A DNA stretch of 52,219 nt from Hoeflea sp. YIM 152468 (GCF_029210485.1 NZ_JARGET010000027.1:1-52219); one strand, 5' to 3'; counted from the first letter of the stretch, positions 24,425 to 33,206 are shown. A program made the numbers and translations. Notes: generated by a model not told the origin, from the sequence alone.

Positions 24425-24530
24425 TAAAGCGCGTCGCATCAAACCGGTTCCGGGTGACGCACTTTAGGCTCTTCGTTTATGCATGTCGTTGGCGCAAAAC
24501 CGCTGCACACTTTTGCGCGACATGTATTAG
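24425..24530 (-). repeat. RIME-like palindromic repeat, copy 2
   Basis: Inverted copy of the element at 21002-21106. It has two internal palindromes: TAAAGCGCGTC with GACGCACTTTA, and CATGTCGTTGGCGCAAAA with TTTTGCGCGACATG. The otsA stop codon (24527-24529) lies in its terminal sequence. Confidence 0.75.
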
Positions 24531-25906
24531 ATGGCGCGATGATACGGCAAGACAGAAACAGGCGAAGGCGACAGCCGTTTCAGAAAAGAGGATGTCCAGT
24601 AGGTGACGTCGTGTTTTTTCAGCTTGCGATAGAGCGCGTCATGGCGCTCAATCCGCTCGCTCAGAGGCATGTCCAGCGCCGTCTTGATCGTCTCCGCAAT
24701 ATCGGAAGCATCATGCGGATTGACGATCAGCGCTTCTGACATTTCCTCCGCAGCACCGGCAAATTGCGACAGGATCAACACGCCAGGATCGTCCTCGTCC
24801 TGGGCTGCGACATATTCCTTGGCGACCAGGTTCATGCCGTCAAACAGCGGTGTGACCAGCCCGACACGCGAATAGCGGAAAAGCACGGCCAGTTCCTCGC
24901 GCGTCAGGGCGCGATGCAGATACTGCACCGGCGTCCACTCGACAGTGCCGAAGCGGCCGTTGATGCGCCCGGCCAGGTGTTCGAGTTCAGCGCGAATAGC
25001 CTTGTAGGCGTTCACGCTGTTTCGGGTCGGCGGGGCGATCTGCAACAAGGATACATTCGAGCGGTAGCCGGGATATTTTTCGAGAAACTCTCCGTAGCCC
25101 GCCAGCCGCTGCGGCAAGCCTTTTGAGTAATCGAGCCGGTCGACGCCAATCAAACGCGGCAAGGGTGCGGGTGCTGTCCCCGCAGCGCCCTTGACTGCGA
25201 ACTCCCTGAAACCTTCCACGTCGATCGAGATCGGGAAGGCTCCCAGCGCCACCTCCCGGCCGTCGATGCCGATGTTGCCGTTGGCCCTCAGCTCGCCGCG
25301 CAAGCCGTGCTGGAAAATGTTGATCATGTGGCGCAGATCGCGACTGGTCTGGAAGCCCACCAGATCATAGGCGGAAAACCAGCGCGCCACGTTTTGCCAG
25401 TCAGGAATGGCCATAAAGGTGTGCAGGTCGGGCAGCGGTACATGCAGGAAGAAGCCGATGCGGTTGCGCACGCGGAGCGCCTTGAGTTCCTGGGCCAGCG
25501 GTATCAGCTGGTAATCATGAACCCAAATCTGATCGTCCTCGCGCAGGTTTTGGGCAATCATTCTGGCGAGCCGCTTGTTGACCGTCGCATAGGCCTCTGC
25601 ATATCGGCCCTGCACATCGATCAGGTCGACGCGCCCATGGAAGGCTGGCCACAGCACCGAATTGCAATAGCCCAGATAGAAGTCCCGATAGAGCTCCGGT
25701 TCCCATTCAACCAGACCGACGCTGAAGTCCCGCCGATCATGCCATACGATCGAATCAGACGGGGCTTCCTGCTGTTCGGGTGCGCCACCAATCCACAATC
25801 CACCGCCTTTGCCCAGCGCATCCTTCAGCGCCACCACGAGGCCGCCGGAATCGGTTGAACCGTCAATGGAGGGCGCCCGGTTTGAGACAATCACCAGTCG
25901 ACCCAT
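24527..25906 (-). CDS. otsA: alpha,alpha-trehalose-phosphate synthase (UDP-forming)
   Basis: A 459-aa GT20 glycosyltransferase. It starts MGRLVIVSNRAPSIDG, includes WVHDYQLIPLA, and has the donor-site block VDRLDYSKGLPQRL; a FDGMNLVAKEYVAAQ block closes the C-terminal half. It joins UDP-glucose to glucose-6-phosphate, giving trehalose-6-phosphate. The ATG overlaps the otsB stop (TAATG at 25904-25908), so translation is coupled. It is therefore driven by the EcfG-type promoter ahead of otsB. Confidence 0.94.
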   Translation of the reverse strand: MGRLVIVSNRAPSIDGSTDSGGLVVALKDALGKGGGLWIGGAPEQQEAPSDSIVWHDRRDFSVGLVEWEPELYRDFYLGYCNSVLWPAFHGRVDLIDVQGRYAEAYATVNKRLARMIAQNLREDDQIWVHDYQLIPLAQELKALRVRNRIGFFLHVPLPDLHTFMAIPDWQNVARWFSAYDLVGFQTSRDLRHMINIFQHGLRGELRANGNIGIDGREVALGAFPISIDVEGFREFAVKGAAGTAPAPLPRLIGVDRLDYSKGLPQRLAGYGEFLEKYPGYRSNVSLLQIAPPTRNSVNAYKAIRAELEHLAGRINGRFGTVEWTPVQYLHRALTREELAVLFRYSRVGLVTPLFDGMNLVAKEYVAAQDEDDPGVLILSQFAGAAEEMSEALIVNPHDASDIAETIKTALDMPLSERIERHDALYRKLKKHDVTYWTSSFLKRLSPSPVSVLPYHRAI

Positions 25907-26718
25907 TACGAACTCCCTTGATCGGCAAAGCTGAGCTGAGCACGCAGCCAGTTCTTGAAGGCAGCGGGACTGTCGACGCGATATTTCGCCAAAGTCAGTC
26001 CTTCGCCGATCTTGATGGTGATTCCACCGTGATCATTGACCCAGGAAAAGGCGCCTTCGTCTGTCTCGTCATCGCCGGCAAAAAGCGCGGTGCGGCCTCT
26101 GAATTCGTCGAAATTCATGATCCGCTCGATCGCCTTCGCTTTGGAAACATCTTTCGACTTGATCTCGATGGCCATCTTGGCCGACAGCGTTTCAAAGCGG
26201 CAATCATCGCTGAGAAGACTGGTGGCGAAATCGCGTATCTTTGTTTCGAGCTCAGGAAACTGGCGGTAATGCATCACGATGCCAAACTTCTTTTCCTCGA
26301 CCACAATTCGCGGGTCGATCGCTGAAAACTCCCTTACGGCATTCCTGATATGGTCCAGTTGTTCGGTATCGCATGTGATCATCGGCGACCGCTTGCCGCC
26401 ACGCCGCAGCTCTGCGCCGTGCCCGCCCGATGCGGTTCCGGAAAAGCCGCCGAGATGATGATCGATGTCTGCAAGATTGCGCCCCGAAACTATCGATATA
26501 GCTCCGCTGTGCCGCTCGCCGAGCAGTTCGAGCAGTTCGACGTCCTGTTGACTGACCGTGATTGCGTCTGGAGTGGGTGCGATATCCACAAAAGTGCCAT
26601 CAAAATCGATGAACAACGCAATTTCCTTGGCTGAGATCGACAATCGTTCAAGATTGTCTGGTGACTGCGTATCCGAACTGAAACCGACCAGACTGTAATA
26701 ATCCAAACGCTGTTCCAT
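25906..26718 (-). CDS. otsB: trehalose-6-phosphate phosphatase
   Basis: A 270-aa HAD-superfamily phosphatase. The nucleophile motif is LFIDFDGTFVDI (DxD), followed by IVSGRNL, ASGGHGAELR and the C-terminal AGDDETDEGAF. It removes phosphate from trehalose-6-phosphate to give trehalose, a compatible solute. The ATG at 26718 was chosen because the frame upstream crosses the promoter; AAGGGAAAGGAG precedes it. Operon order is otsB-otsA. Confidence 0.92.
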   Translation of the reverse strand: MEQRLDYYSLVGFSSDTQSPDNLERLSISAKEIALFIDFDGTFVDIAPTPDAITVSQQDVELLELLGERHSGAISIVSGRNLADIDHHLGGFSGTASGGHGAELRRGGKRSPMITCDTEQLDHIRNAVREFSAIDPRIVVEEKKFGIVMHYRQFPELETKIRDFATSLLSDDCRFETLSAKMAIEIKSKDVSKAKAIERIMNFDEFRGRTALFAGDDETDEGAFSWVNDHGGITIKIGEGLTLAKYRVDSPAAFKNWLRAQLSFADQGSS

Positions 26719-26745
26719 GGCCGAATGGTCTCCTTTCCCTTCTCT

Positions 26746-26770
26746 AACACCCGTTTGACCTGATGGTTCC
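26746..26770 (-). promoter_or_regulatory. EcfG-type promoter of otsB-otsA
   Basis: Minus strand: GGAAC (26770-26766), 17 nt, GTT (26748-26746), 28 nt before the otsB ATG. Trehalose genes are classical members of the general stress regulon. The stretch 26771-27011 holds no gene. Confidence 0.8.
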
Positions 26771-27011
26771 CAAAAACATTTGCCGCGGAAGGTGGCCGAT
26801 GTTTTGTAAGCGCGTTTGACAAAACCAGTGTCATCTCGAAGACAGGCTATGGCATTGGGGACGCTCTTCCATCTGGTTTCATCTGAGCTCTTCACGCTGT
26901 TTGACTGGGTCGGCGAGGGGAGCGGTGACCGGACTTGAGGCCGCGATGATCTCGCGCGCGGCAAGCCCGAAGACGGTGGCAGCGAGTGCGCCGCATCACA
27001 ACGATATCTCG

Positions 27012-27039
27012 GCGAGCGGAGCCGCAAGACTCCGCTCGC
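27012..27039 (-). terminator. hairpin after the 155-aa secreted protein
   Basis: 10-bp stem GCGAGCGGAG / CTCCGCTCGC with an 8-nt loop, about 20 nt past the stop at 27058. No T-run follows. Confidence 0.45.
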
Positions 27040-27057
27040 ACGCGCAGCAGCATCAGA

Positions 27058-27525
27058 TCAGTAGGTTTTGATCTGATCGCAAAGCTGCCTCATGCTGGCC
27101 ATGTCCGGCATCATGTCAGTCGTGCTCGCGTCTGCGCCGGCAGTGGTGTCGGTTCCTGCCGTGGCAGTGGTCGAACTGTCTGAGGAGCTGCTTCCGTCGG
27201 TGGCGGTAGAGGTGTCTGCCGCCGTGTCAGCGCCCGCCGACCCCTGTGTCGTGGCGGCTGCGCTGCCGTCACCTTGCAGGGTTTCACAGTCGGCGCGAAC
27301 CCTGGCCTGCTGGGCACTGTCCAGCGAATCCCAACCAGACCGCACTTCGGCATCGGAACGCAAGGTCGTGTCGTCGCTGAAAAAGCTATCACGCGTGGTC
27401 TGGTCCCAACCGGCGACGCCGGAGGCCGACAATGTTGCGGTTGTATCGGTCGTCGATTGCGCGATGGCCGATACGCCTGAAAACAGCACAATGGTCGCTG
27501 CAGATGCAAGATTTTTCATCATCAT
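27058..27525 (-). CDS. secreted Ser/Thr/Ala-rich protein (155 aa)
   Basis: Signal peptide of about 22 residues (ends VSAIAQ). A small conserved-looking domain (about 30-85: GWDQTTRDSFFSDDTTLRS, then WDSLDSAQQARVRADCETL) follows, then a low-complexity Ser/Thr/Ala/Asp-rich stretch, and a C-terminal SMRQLCDQIKTY with a second Cys. It is presumed periplasmic, possibly with one disulfide. Three consecutive ATG codons at 27525-27517 make the exact start uncertain. Exact EcfG-type promoter upstream. No family recognised with confidence. Confidence 0.65.
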   Translation of the reverse strand: MMMKNLASAATIVLFSGVSAIAQSTTDTTATLSASGVAGWDQTTRDSFFSDDTTLRSDAEVRSGWDSLDSAQQARVRADCETLQGDGSAAATTQGSAGADTAADTSTATDGSSSSDSSTTATAGTDTTAGADASTTDMMPDMASMRQLCDQIKTY

Positions 27526-27574
27526 TGAAGTCTTCCTCTTGATTTGAACCGGCGGTACAGGCCGCCGGCCTCCA

Positions 27575-27599
27575 AACTTCCAGAACTCTGTTGTGTTCC
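27575..27599 (-). promoter_or_regulatory. EcfG-type promoter of the 155-aa secreted protein
   Basis: Minus strand: GGAAC (27599-27595), 17 nt, GTT (27577-27575), 50 nt before the start. Confidence 0.75.
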
Positions 27600-27799
27600 C
27601 GGGATATCTGCAGGCTGGCGAAATTTTCGCTTCACATCATGTGTCTGGAGAGCCGGGTCAGGGATGGCCGGATCCCGGAGGCATGGACCCTGATGCGCGG
27701 GCGTTGGGCTGCGAGAGCGTGTGTGCAAAATGATTGACCGTTGACCGGCATCGACGGGGCGCCGCTGCGGCAGGTGTGCCACCGCTGCAGACTGCCTGT

Positions 27800-27824
27800 G
27801 GAACAAACGCGCGGTTTGTTGGTT
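27800..27824 (+). promoter_or_regulatory. EcfG-type promoter of the CopD-like gene / oxidase cluster
   Basis: GGAAC (27800-27804), 17 nt, GTT (27822-27824), 74 nt before the GTG at 27898. A 14-codon frame (27857-27901) with stop TGA overlaps that GTG and could be a coupling leader peptide. Confidence 0.75.
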
Positions 27825-27897
27825 TATCTCAGGACGCTGTGTTCCGGGGACCCAAGATGAAGCCGCCAGACCAGGATAAGCCAGGGATCATGCTGCA

Positions 27898-28410
27898 GTG
27901 ACGGAGTGGCTGGTTTCCACTGTGCCGCTGCTGAAGGCGCTGCACCTGTGCGCACTCGGCATCTGGTGTGGAGGCCTGATTGCGTTGCCGCTGATGCTTG
28001 CGCGCCACGATACCATTGTGTCTCGCGACGAATACCGGATCATCCGTCACCGCACACATCTGACCTATACGACGATCGTCACGCCAGCGGCGGTCATCGC
28101 AGTGATTGCCGGAACCTGGCTCATCTTCCTGCGCCAGGTCTTTGTGCCCTGGCTGTTCGCCAAGCTGGTCTTCGTCGCGTTGCTTCTCGCGCTCCATGTG
28201 TGGATAGGCCACAATATCGTGCGGATTGCCGAGGAGCCGGGGGATCACCAGCCGCCGAATCCTTACCTGCCGCTGACCGGTGTGCTGGCCTGCACGACCG
28301 CGATTCTGTTCATGGTGTTGGGCAAGCCTGATCTGGACTGGGTTCTGATGCCTGAATGGTTGCGCATACCGCAGGGCGGTCAGCTGCCCTTCGAAGTTCC
28401 AAGCCGGTAA
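27898..28410 (+). CDS. CopD-like four-helix membrane protein
   Basis: A 170-aa integral membrane protein with about four helices. His residues lie near helix 1 (LKALHLCALGIWCGGLI) and elsewhere (LHVWIGHNIV), as in CopD-type and related heme or copper membrane proteins of terminal-oxidase loci. The start is GTG at 27898, overlapping the short upstream frame. The last 31 bp overlap the convergent DUF2231 gene. It opens the oxidase cluster behind an EcfG-type promoter; a role in copper or heme delivery is only inferred. Confidence 0.7.
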   Translation: MTEWLVSTVPLLKALHLCALGIWCGGLIALPLMLARHDTIVSRDEYRIIRHRTHLTYTTIVTPAAVIAVIAGTWLIFLRQVFVPWLFAKLVFVALLLALHVWIGHNIVRIAEEPGDHQPPNPYLPLTGVLACTTAILFMVLGKPDLDWVLMPEWLRIPQGGQLPFEVPSR

Positions 28411-28895
28411 TCGAAGACGAGTTTGCCCCCATGCCACCCAGTGAAGCCAACCACCAGAACACTGAGCATCGAGAGCAGGATGCCGTAGGGAAGCACGGCG
28501 CTTTCATAGCCGGACAGCCTGTAGCCCCAATTGGCGCCGAGAAGCGACAGCAGCGTGACCGCGATGACGAAATGCGTCCAGGCCGCGGCCCGCACACGGA
28601 TGCCGGAGACCAGCAGCAGTTCCGCAGTTCCCGACAGACCCGCGACCATCCCGAGCAGGAATGCGGCGCCAACGGCCCACAGCGCGCCGCGGGCCCAGAA
28701 CGGATCGCCGGTCCACCAGTAGAGACTGTCGGCGAAAAGCGTACAGAAGGTCAGGGCAATGGGAAACGACACGCTCATGGCGTGGATCGGGTGACCAAGT
28801 ATGGCAATCCGCGACTGGGTATTGTCAAAGCCGGGCGTTTCGGCCACGGGATCTGCGAAATGCTCATCTGTGCCCTCGATCTTTTGCGTCGGCAT
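28380..28895 (-). CDS. DUF2231 membrane protein
   Basis: A 171-aa membrane protein with four helices and the DUF2231 signatures GHPIHAMSVSFPIALTFC near the N-terminus and FTGWHGGKLVFDYRLG at the C-terminus. Family members often sit beside oxidase genes; the His residues suggest heme or metal binding. It is oriented against the cluster: its 3' end overlaps the CopD-like gene by 31 bp and its 5' end overlaps the oxidase subunit II gene by 36 bp. No own EcfG site is seen. Confidence 0.8.
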   Translation of the reverse strand: MPTQKIEGTDEHFADPVAETPGFDNTQSRIAILGHPIHAMSVSFPIALTFCTLFADSLYWWTGDPFWARGALWAVGAAFLLGMVAGLSGTAELLLVSGIRVRAAAWTHFVIAVTLLSLLGANWGYRLSGYESAVLPYGILLSMLSVLVVGFTGWHGGKLVFDYRLGTSKGS

Positions 28896-29579
28896 GGCGC
28901 CCGTCTCCTGAAGCTGTTTGTCTTGAGCATAACGCTCGAAACCCTTTCGGGTTGCACCGGCGACCTGTCGACGCTTGACCCTGCGGGTCCGGCAGCGCGA
29001 TCGATCGCCACGCTTTGGTGGGGCATGCTGATCGCGTTTGGCGCGATCTTCGCCTTGGTGATGATGCTGTTGGCGCTTGCCTTCCGGCCCGCCGGAACCG
29101 GCCCGACCTGGGCTGCGGGAGAAAAGCTATGGATCATCGGCCTGGGCCTGGTTTTCCCGGCGCTCATCCTGCTCTGCCTGCTCGCCTACGGCTTGTGGAT
29201 CGGGGAGCGGCTTGTGCCCCGCAGCGGTGCTGAGGTGATGAGAATAGAGGCGGAAGCACGAAAATGGTCGTGGCGCTTTTCCTACGATCACGATGCCCGG
29301 CGCAGCACCGAGAATGTGCTGCATATTCCCGCCGGGCGCCCGGTCGACATCGCCATCACCACGGCCGATGTGATCCACAGTTTCTGGGTGCCGCGGCTGG
29401 CCGGCAAGCTCGACGCGATCCCCGGCCACGTCAATGTGCTCAGGATCGAAGCCGACGCGCCGGGCACCTATGCCGGAGTGAGCGCGGAATTCAGTGGCCG
29501 CGGCTATGACAATCACCGGTTCTCCGTCATCGCGCATGAAGCCGAAGACTGGCAGAGATTTCTGGAGGGGGAGCAATGA
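28860..29579 (+). CDS. heme-copper oxidase subunit II without CuA site (quinol oxidase type)
   Basis: A 239-aa lipoprotein: a signal peptide with lipobox LSGC, two transmembrane helices (about 45-75 and 90-115), then a cupredoxin domain. ADVIHSFWVP is conserved. At the CuA position the sequence reads YAGVSAEFSGRGYDNHRF, so both copper Cys and the His/Met ligands are absent. This resembles CyoA (GISASYSGPGF) rather than cytochrome c oxidase. The ATG at 28860 lies inside the DUF2231 5' end; a TTG at 28884 is an alternative. ATGA overlap with subunit I follows. Confidence 0.82.
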   Translation: MLICALDLLRRHGARLLKLFVLSITLETLSGCTGDLSTLDPAGPAARSIATLWWGMLIAFGAIFALVMMLLALAFRPAGTGPTWAAGEKLWIIGLGLVFPALILLCLLAYGLWIGERLVPRSGAEVMRIEAEARKWSWRFSYDHDARRSTENVLHIPAGRPVDIAITTADVIHSFWVPRLAGKLDAIPGHVNVLRIEADAPGTYAGVSAEFSGRGYDNHRFSVIAHEAEDWQRFLEGEQ

Positions 29580-32059
29580 ACGCACTGGCGCGCCATCGCA
29601 GGCTCACGGCGATCTGGTCCTCCGAGCCGGGCTGGAAGGGCTGGTTGTCGACTGTCAATCACAGTGATGTGGGACGCATGTTCATCGTCACCGCAGCCTT
29701 CTATTTTCTGGTTGGCGGCCTTCTCGCCATGCTGATCCGGGCCCAACTGGCCACTCCCCATTCGGCCTTTGCCGGCCCGGAGATCTACAGCCAGATCTTC
29801 ACCATGCACGGAACCATCATGATGTTCCTGTTCGCCATCCCGATGATCGAGGGCCTGGCGATCTACCTGCTGCCCAAGATGCTGGGTGCGCGTGACCTGG
29901 CCTATCCCCGGCTCACCGCCTACGGCTACTGGTGCTATTTTTTCGGCGGCGCAATGCTGTTGATCTCGCTTGTTTTCGGGATCGCGCCGGACGGCGGCTG
30001 GTTCATGTATCCGCCGCTGACCGGCCGGATCCATTCGCCCGGCATCAATACGGATTTCTGGCTGATCGGCATCACCTTCGTGGAAATATCGGCAATCTGC
30101 GCGGCGGTGGAATTCACCGTTTCGATCCTGAAATATCGCGCCCCCGGCATGACGCTCGGCAAGATGCCTGTGTTCGCCTGGTACATGCTGGTGGTCTCGC
30201 TGATGATCCTGACCGGGTTTCCGCCGTTGATCCTGGGCTCGATCCTGCTGGAGCTGGAGCGGGCCTTTGGGATGCCGTTCTTTCAGGTGGAACTCGGCGG
30301 CGACAGCCTGTTGTGGCAGCACCTTTTCTGGCTGTTCGGCCATCCCGAGGTCTACATCATCTTTCTGCCCGCCGCAGGGATGGTCTCCACCATCCTGCCG
30401 GTGATGGCGTCCACCACGCTGCTCGGATACCGCTGGGTGGTGGCCGCCGCGGTGGCGCTGGCGATCCTGAGTTTCGGGTTGTGGGTGCACCACATGTTCA
30501 CGACCGGCATCCCCCATATGGGGCTTGCCTTCTTTTCCGCTGCCTCGACGCTGGTCGCGGTGCCGACGGCGATCCAGGTCTTCGCCTGGATCGGCACGAT
30601 GTGGAAAGGCACACCGCGGCTTCGGCTGCCGATGCTGCACATTCTCGGCTTCTTCGTCACCTTCGTCATCGGCGGGCTGACCGGTGTGATGGTGGCGGTG
30701 GTGCCTTTCGACTGGCAGGTGCACGACACCGCCTTTGCCACCGCGCATCTGCACTATGTGCTGTTCGGCGGCTTCGTGTTTCCGGTGCTGGCCGGAATCT
30801 ACTACTGGTTGCCGCTGGTCACAGGCAACAGGCGCTTTTTCCGGCTCGGCGAAGTGGCGTTCGCGCTGATCTTTACCGGCTTTCATGTCACCTTCCTCGC
30901 CATGCACTGGGTCGGCCTGATGGGGCAGCGGCGGCGAATTTCGACCTATGCGCCGGAAGACGGCTGGACCGTCATCAACCTGATCTCCTCGATCGGCGGC
31001 TTCGTGCTGGCGTTCGGGCTGGCCGTCGTGCTGATCGAGGTGGTGCTCAACCTGGTCGTGCGCCATCCCGCCCCCCGCAATCCCTGGAACTCGGGCACGC
31101 TGGAATGGGCGATTCCGCGGCCGTCGGCGGCCTACAATTTCGCAAGCCTGCCGCGGGTGAGCTCGCGCGAACCGTTGTGGGACGAGCCCGGTCTGCCGGC
31201 GCGGCTCGCTCGCGGGGAAGGCTATCTGGGTGAGGCGGCAAGCGGGCGTCGCGAGACGCTGATGGTCGACAGTGCAACAGGCGAACCCGAACAGTTGGTG
31301 ATCTATCCCGCCAACACCCGCCTGCCGATCGCCCTGGCGGCAGTCACGGGACTCTTTTTTGTCTCGCTTCTGGTAAAAGTCTATCTGATCACGCCGATCG
31401 CCATTGCCGCTGTGGCCGCGCTGGGTTGGCGCTGGGCCTGGCAGCTCGGCTCGAAGCAGGATCTGGGGGACCGGCTCATCGGCCATGGCGTGGCCGTTCC
31501 CACCATTGCCGAGGTCAGCCGGCCGCCGGGCTGGTGGGGGTCCATGTTCCTGCTGGTGGCGAACGCTACGCTCTTCGGCTCGCTGCTTTTCGGCTACGCG
31601 TTCCTCTGGACCATCGCCCCGGGTTGGCCGCCGCCGGCCTTTATCGCGCCATCGCTGCCAACCTTGCTCGCTGCGGCGGGCGGCGCGGTGCTGGCGGTTG
31701 CGGGCCTCGCCATTGCAGGCCGCAGCAACCAAAACGGCGGCACGCCGGTCCCAGGGCTGTGGATGGCGGTTGCCGGCGCTCTGGGGCTGGTCGCCGTGTT
31801 TTCGATGATGCTGTGGGCCGCCCCGCCGGCGACCGGCCACGCCTACAACGCCACGATTCTGGTGCTGGGGGCCTACGGGTTGGTCCATGCGGCGCTGACG
31901 AGCCTGATGCTGATCTTTCTGCTGGCCAGGCACCGGGCCGGCTACATGTCGCAGCGGCGGCGGGGGGAACTGGCGATCGTGACCGTGTGGAGCGTGTATC
32001 TGTTTGGTGTGACGGGTCTTGTCGTGCCGGCCGTCTACCTGCCGGGGCTGGTGACATGA
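29576..32059 (+). CDS. fused heme-copper oxidase subunits I and III
   Basis: An 827-aa fusion. The subunit I part (about 1-560) has the low-spin heme His (FTMHGTIMM), the Cu-B site GHPEVY (about residue 255) with the cross-linked Tyr, HHMFTTG, and AHLHYVL for heme a3. The D-channel Asp (GARDLAYP) is kept. The K-channel Lys of the usual TGIK motif is Gln here (VPTAIQVF). A linker of about 80 residues follows, then a subunit III part (about 650-827) with GWWGSMFLLVANATLFG and HAYNATILVLGAYGLVH. It reduces oxygen to water and pumps protons in the inner membrane. Confidence 0.85.
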   Translation: MNALARHRRLTAIWSSEPGWKGWLSTVNHSDVGRMFIVTAAFYFLVGGLLAMLIRAQLATPHSAFAGPEIYSQIFTMHGTIMMFLFAIPMIEGLAIYLLPKMLGARDLAYPRLTAYGYWCYFFGGAMLLISLVFGIAPDGGWFMYPPLTGRIHSPGINTDFWLIGITFVEISAICAAVEFTVSILKYRAPGMTLGKMPVFAWYMLVVSLMILTGFPPLILGSILLELERAFGMPFFQVELGGDSLLWQHLFWLFGHPEVYIIFLPAAGMVSTILPVMASTTLLGYRWVVAAAVALAILSFGLWVHHMFTTGIPHMGLAFFSAASTLVAVPTAIQVFAWIGTMWKGTPRLRLPMLHILGFFVTFVIGGLTGVMVAVVPFDWQVHDTAFATAHLHYVLFGGFVFPVLAGIYYWLPLVTGNRRFFRLGEVAFALIFTGFHVTFLAMHWVGLMGQRRRISTYAPEDGWTVINLISSIGGFVLAFGLAVVLIEVVLNLVVRHPAPRNPWNSGTLEWAIPRPSAAYNFASLPRVSSREPLWDEPGLPARLARGEGYLGEAASGRRETLMVDSATGEPEQLVIYPANTRLPIALAAVTGLFFVSLLVKVYLITPIAIAAVAALGWRWAWQLGSKQDLGDRLIGHGVAVPTIAEVSRPPGWWGSMFLLVANATLFGSLLFGYAFLWTIAPGWPPPAFIAPSLPTLLAAAGGAVLAVAGLAIAGRSNQNGGTPVPGLWMAVAGALGLVAVFSMMLWAAPPATGHAYNATILVLGAYGLVHAALTSLMLIFLLARHRAGYMSQRRRGELAIVTVWSVYLFGVTGLVVPAVYLPGLVT

Positions 32060-32382
32060 AGGACCTGCTGCGGATTGTTGTCTCGCCGGTGGTCTGGCTT
32101 GCCTCGTTCAGCGCCGTCTATGCGCTGCACGGGCTTGTTTGCCAGCTTGATCCGGGCGCGCCGGGCCTCCCCGGTGTTTCTGGGAGCCGCATCACCCTGA
32201 TTGTGGCCTTCGTGCTGGCCGTGCTTGTCCAGACCGGGCTTCTGGTGCTGCTGTCTTCGTCGCGGTTTGGGGCCGACCCGGGCTTCACCCGCAGCGTCAG
32301 CCTGATGAGCGGCTGGGTCGGCCTTGTCGCCACGGTGTGGACGCTGTTTCCGACGCTGGTTACCTCGCCATGCGGATGGTGA
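32056..32382 (+). CDS. small oxidase-linked membrane protein (108 aa)
   Basis: Three hydrophobic segments (about 8-28, 48-68 and 83-102) and no recognised family. Position suggests an accessory subunit or assembly protein. Its ATG overlaps the subunit I/III stop (ATGA at 32056-32059), and its stop overlaps the start of the CtaG-like gene, so all three are translationally coupled. Confidence 0.7.
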   Translation: MKDLLRIVVSPVVWLASFSAVYALHGLVCQLDPGAPGLPGVSGSRITLIVAFVLAVLVQTGLLVLLSSSRFGADPGFTRSVSLMSGWVGLVATVWTLFPTLVTSPCGW

Positions 32383-32987
32383 GGCTCTGGCCGCTTGCGG
32401 CGGGGCTGGTGCTGCTGGCTTGTTTGTGGCTTGGGCCTTTGCCCGCGATGGCGCGCCGGGCCTTCTCGCCGCACATGATCTTGCATTTGGGCGTCATGGT
32501 GGTGGCCGCGCCGTTGATCGTCATTGGCCTCATGCGGCTGTCTCCGCCAGATCTTGCGCCGCGGTTTCAGTCTCTCGGCGCCGTCGCGGCCTCGGTTTTC
32601 GATTTTGCCGTGGTGTGGGGCTGGCATGTGCCGGCGCTGCACGAGGTGGCCGCGCGGCTCGACTCGGCCTTTGCCCTCCAGCAATTGAGTTTCCTCGCCG
32701 CCGGGCTCTGGTTGTGGTGGATCTGCCTTGCGGGGCGTGACGCGGGGTCCGGTGCCTTGGGTGGCTTTGCGATGTTGTTTGCTTCCATGCACATGGCCAT
32801 GCTCGGCGTGCTTCTCGTTCTGGCGCCGGCGCTCGTCTACGCGCCGCAATTCTGCCTCGGCGCCTTCGGCCTCGATCCGCTGCGCGATCAGCAACTGGGC
32901 GGCGGCCTCATGGCCCTGTTCGGTGCGTTGCCCTATGTGGCGGGCGGCGCCTATCTGGCCTCACGCCTTGCGGCGCAGGAAGCCTGA
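32370..32987 (+). CDS. ctaG: CtaG-like (caa3-type) oxidase assembly protein
   Basis: A 205-aa membrane protein of the caa3_CtaG family, with six or so helices: AFSPHMILHLGVMVVAAPLI, VVWGWHVPALHEVA and FASMHMAMLGVLLVLAPALVY with conserved His residues. Such proteins insert copper or aid assembly of heme-copper oxidases. The ATG at 32370 was chosen (overlapping the preceding gene by 13 nt); ATG at 32376 is an alternative. The 220 bp after it (32988-33206) show no supported gene. Confidence 0.8.
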   Translation: MRMVRLWPLAAGLVLLACLWLGPLPAMARRAFSPHMILHLGVMVVAAPLIVIGLMRLSPPDLAPRFQSLGAVAASVFDFAVVWGWHVPALHEVAARLDSAFALQQLSFLAAGLWLWWICLAGRDAGSGALGGFAMLFASMHMAMLGVLLVLAPALVYAPQFCLGAFGLDPLRDQQLGGGLMALFGALPYVAGGAYLASRLAAQEA

Positions 32988-33206
32988 GACGTGATCCGAT
33001 GCGGGAACCGGCTTGCTTTTCGTTGCCCTTGAGACCGGTGGCGTACTGGATCCGGCGCAGAACAGTCGGGACAAACACGCCCACAGCCGTCCCGATGGCG
33101 GCGATCGACCAGTAACCGAGGCCGGCACGCCCGGCGTGGCCAAAGGCGCGAGCAAGTCAAAATTCGGATCCGGGCAGTCGGCAAAACGACGGAGTTCGAG
33201 GTCTCG

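Noticed and set aside
29513-31933. 806-codon open frame on the minus strand opposite the oxidase genes
   Set aside because: Low-complexity Arg/His/Gln-rich translation with no family features; it is the antisense shadow of the high-GC subunit I/III gene.
32988-33206. Minus-strand frame reading like a membrane segment (GYWSIAAIGTAVGVFVP)
   Set aside because: It starts directly after a stop without any start codon and runs into the antisense of ctaG. It could be a gene fragment, but the evidence is too thin.
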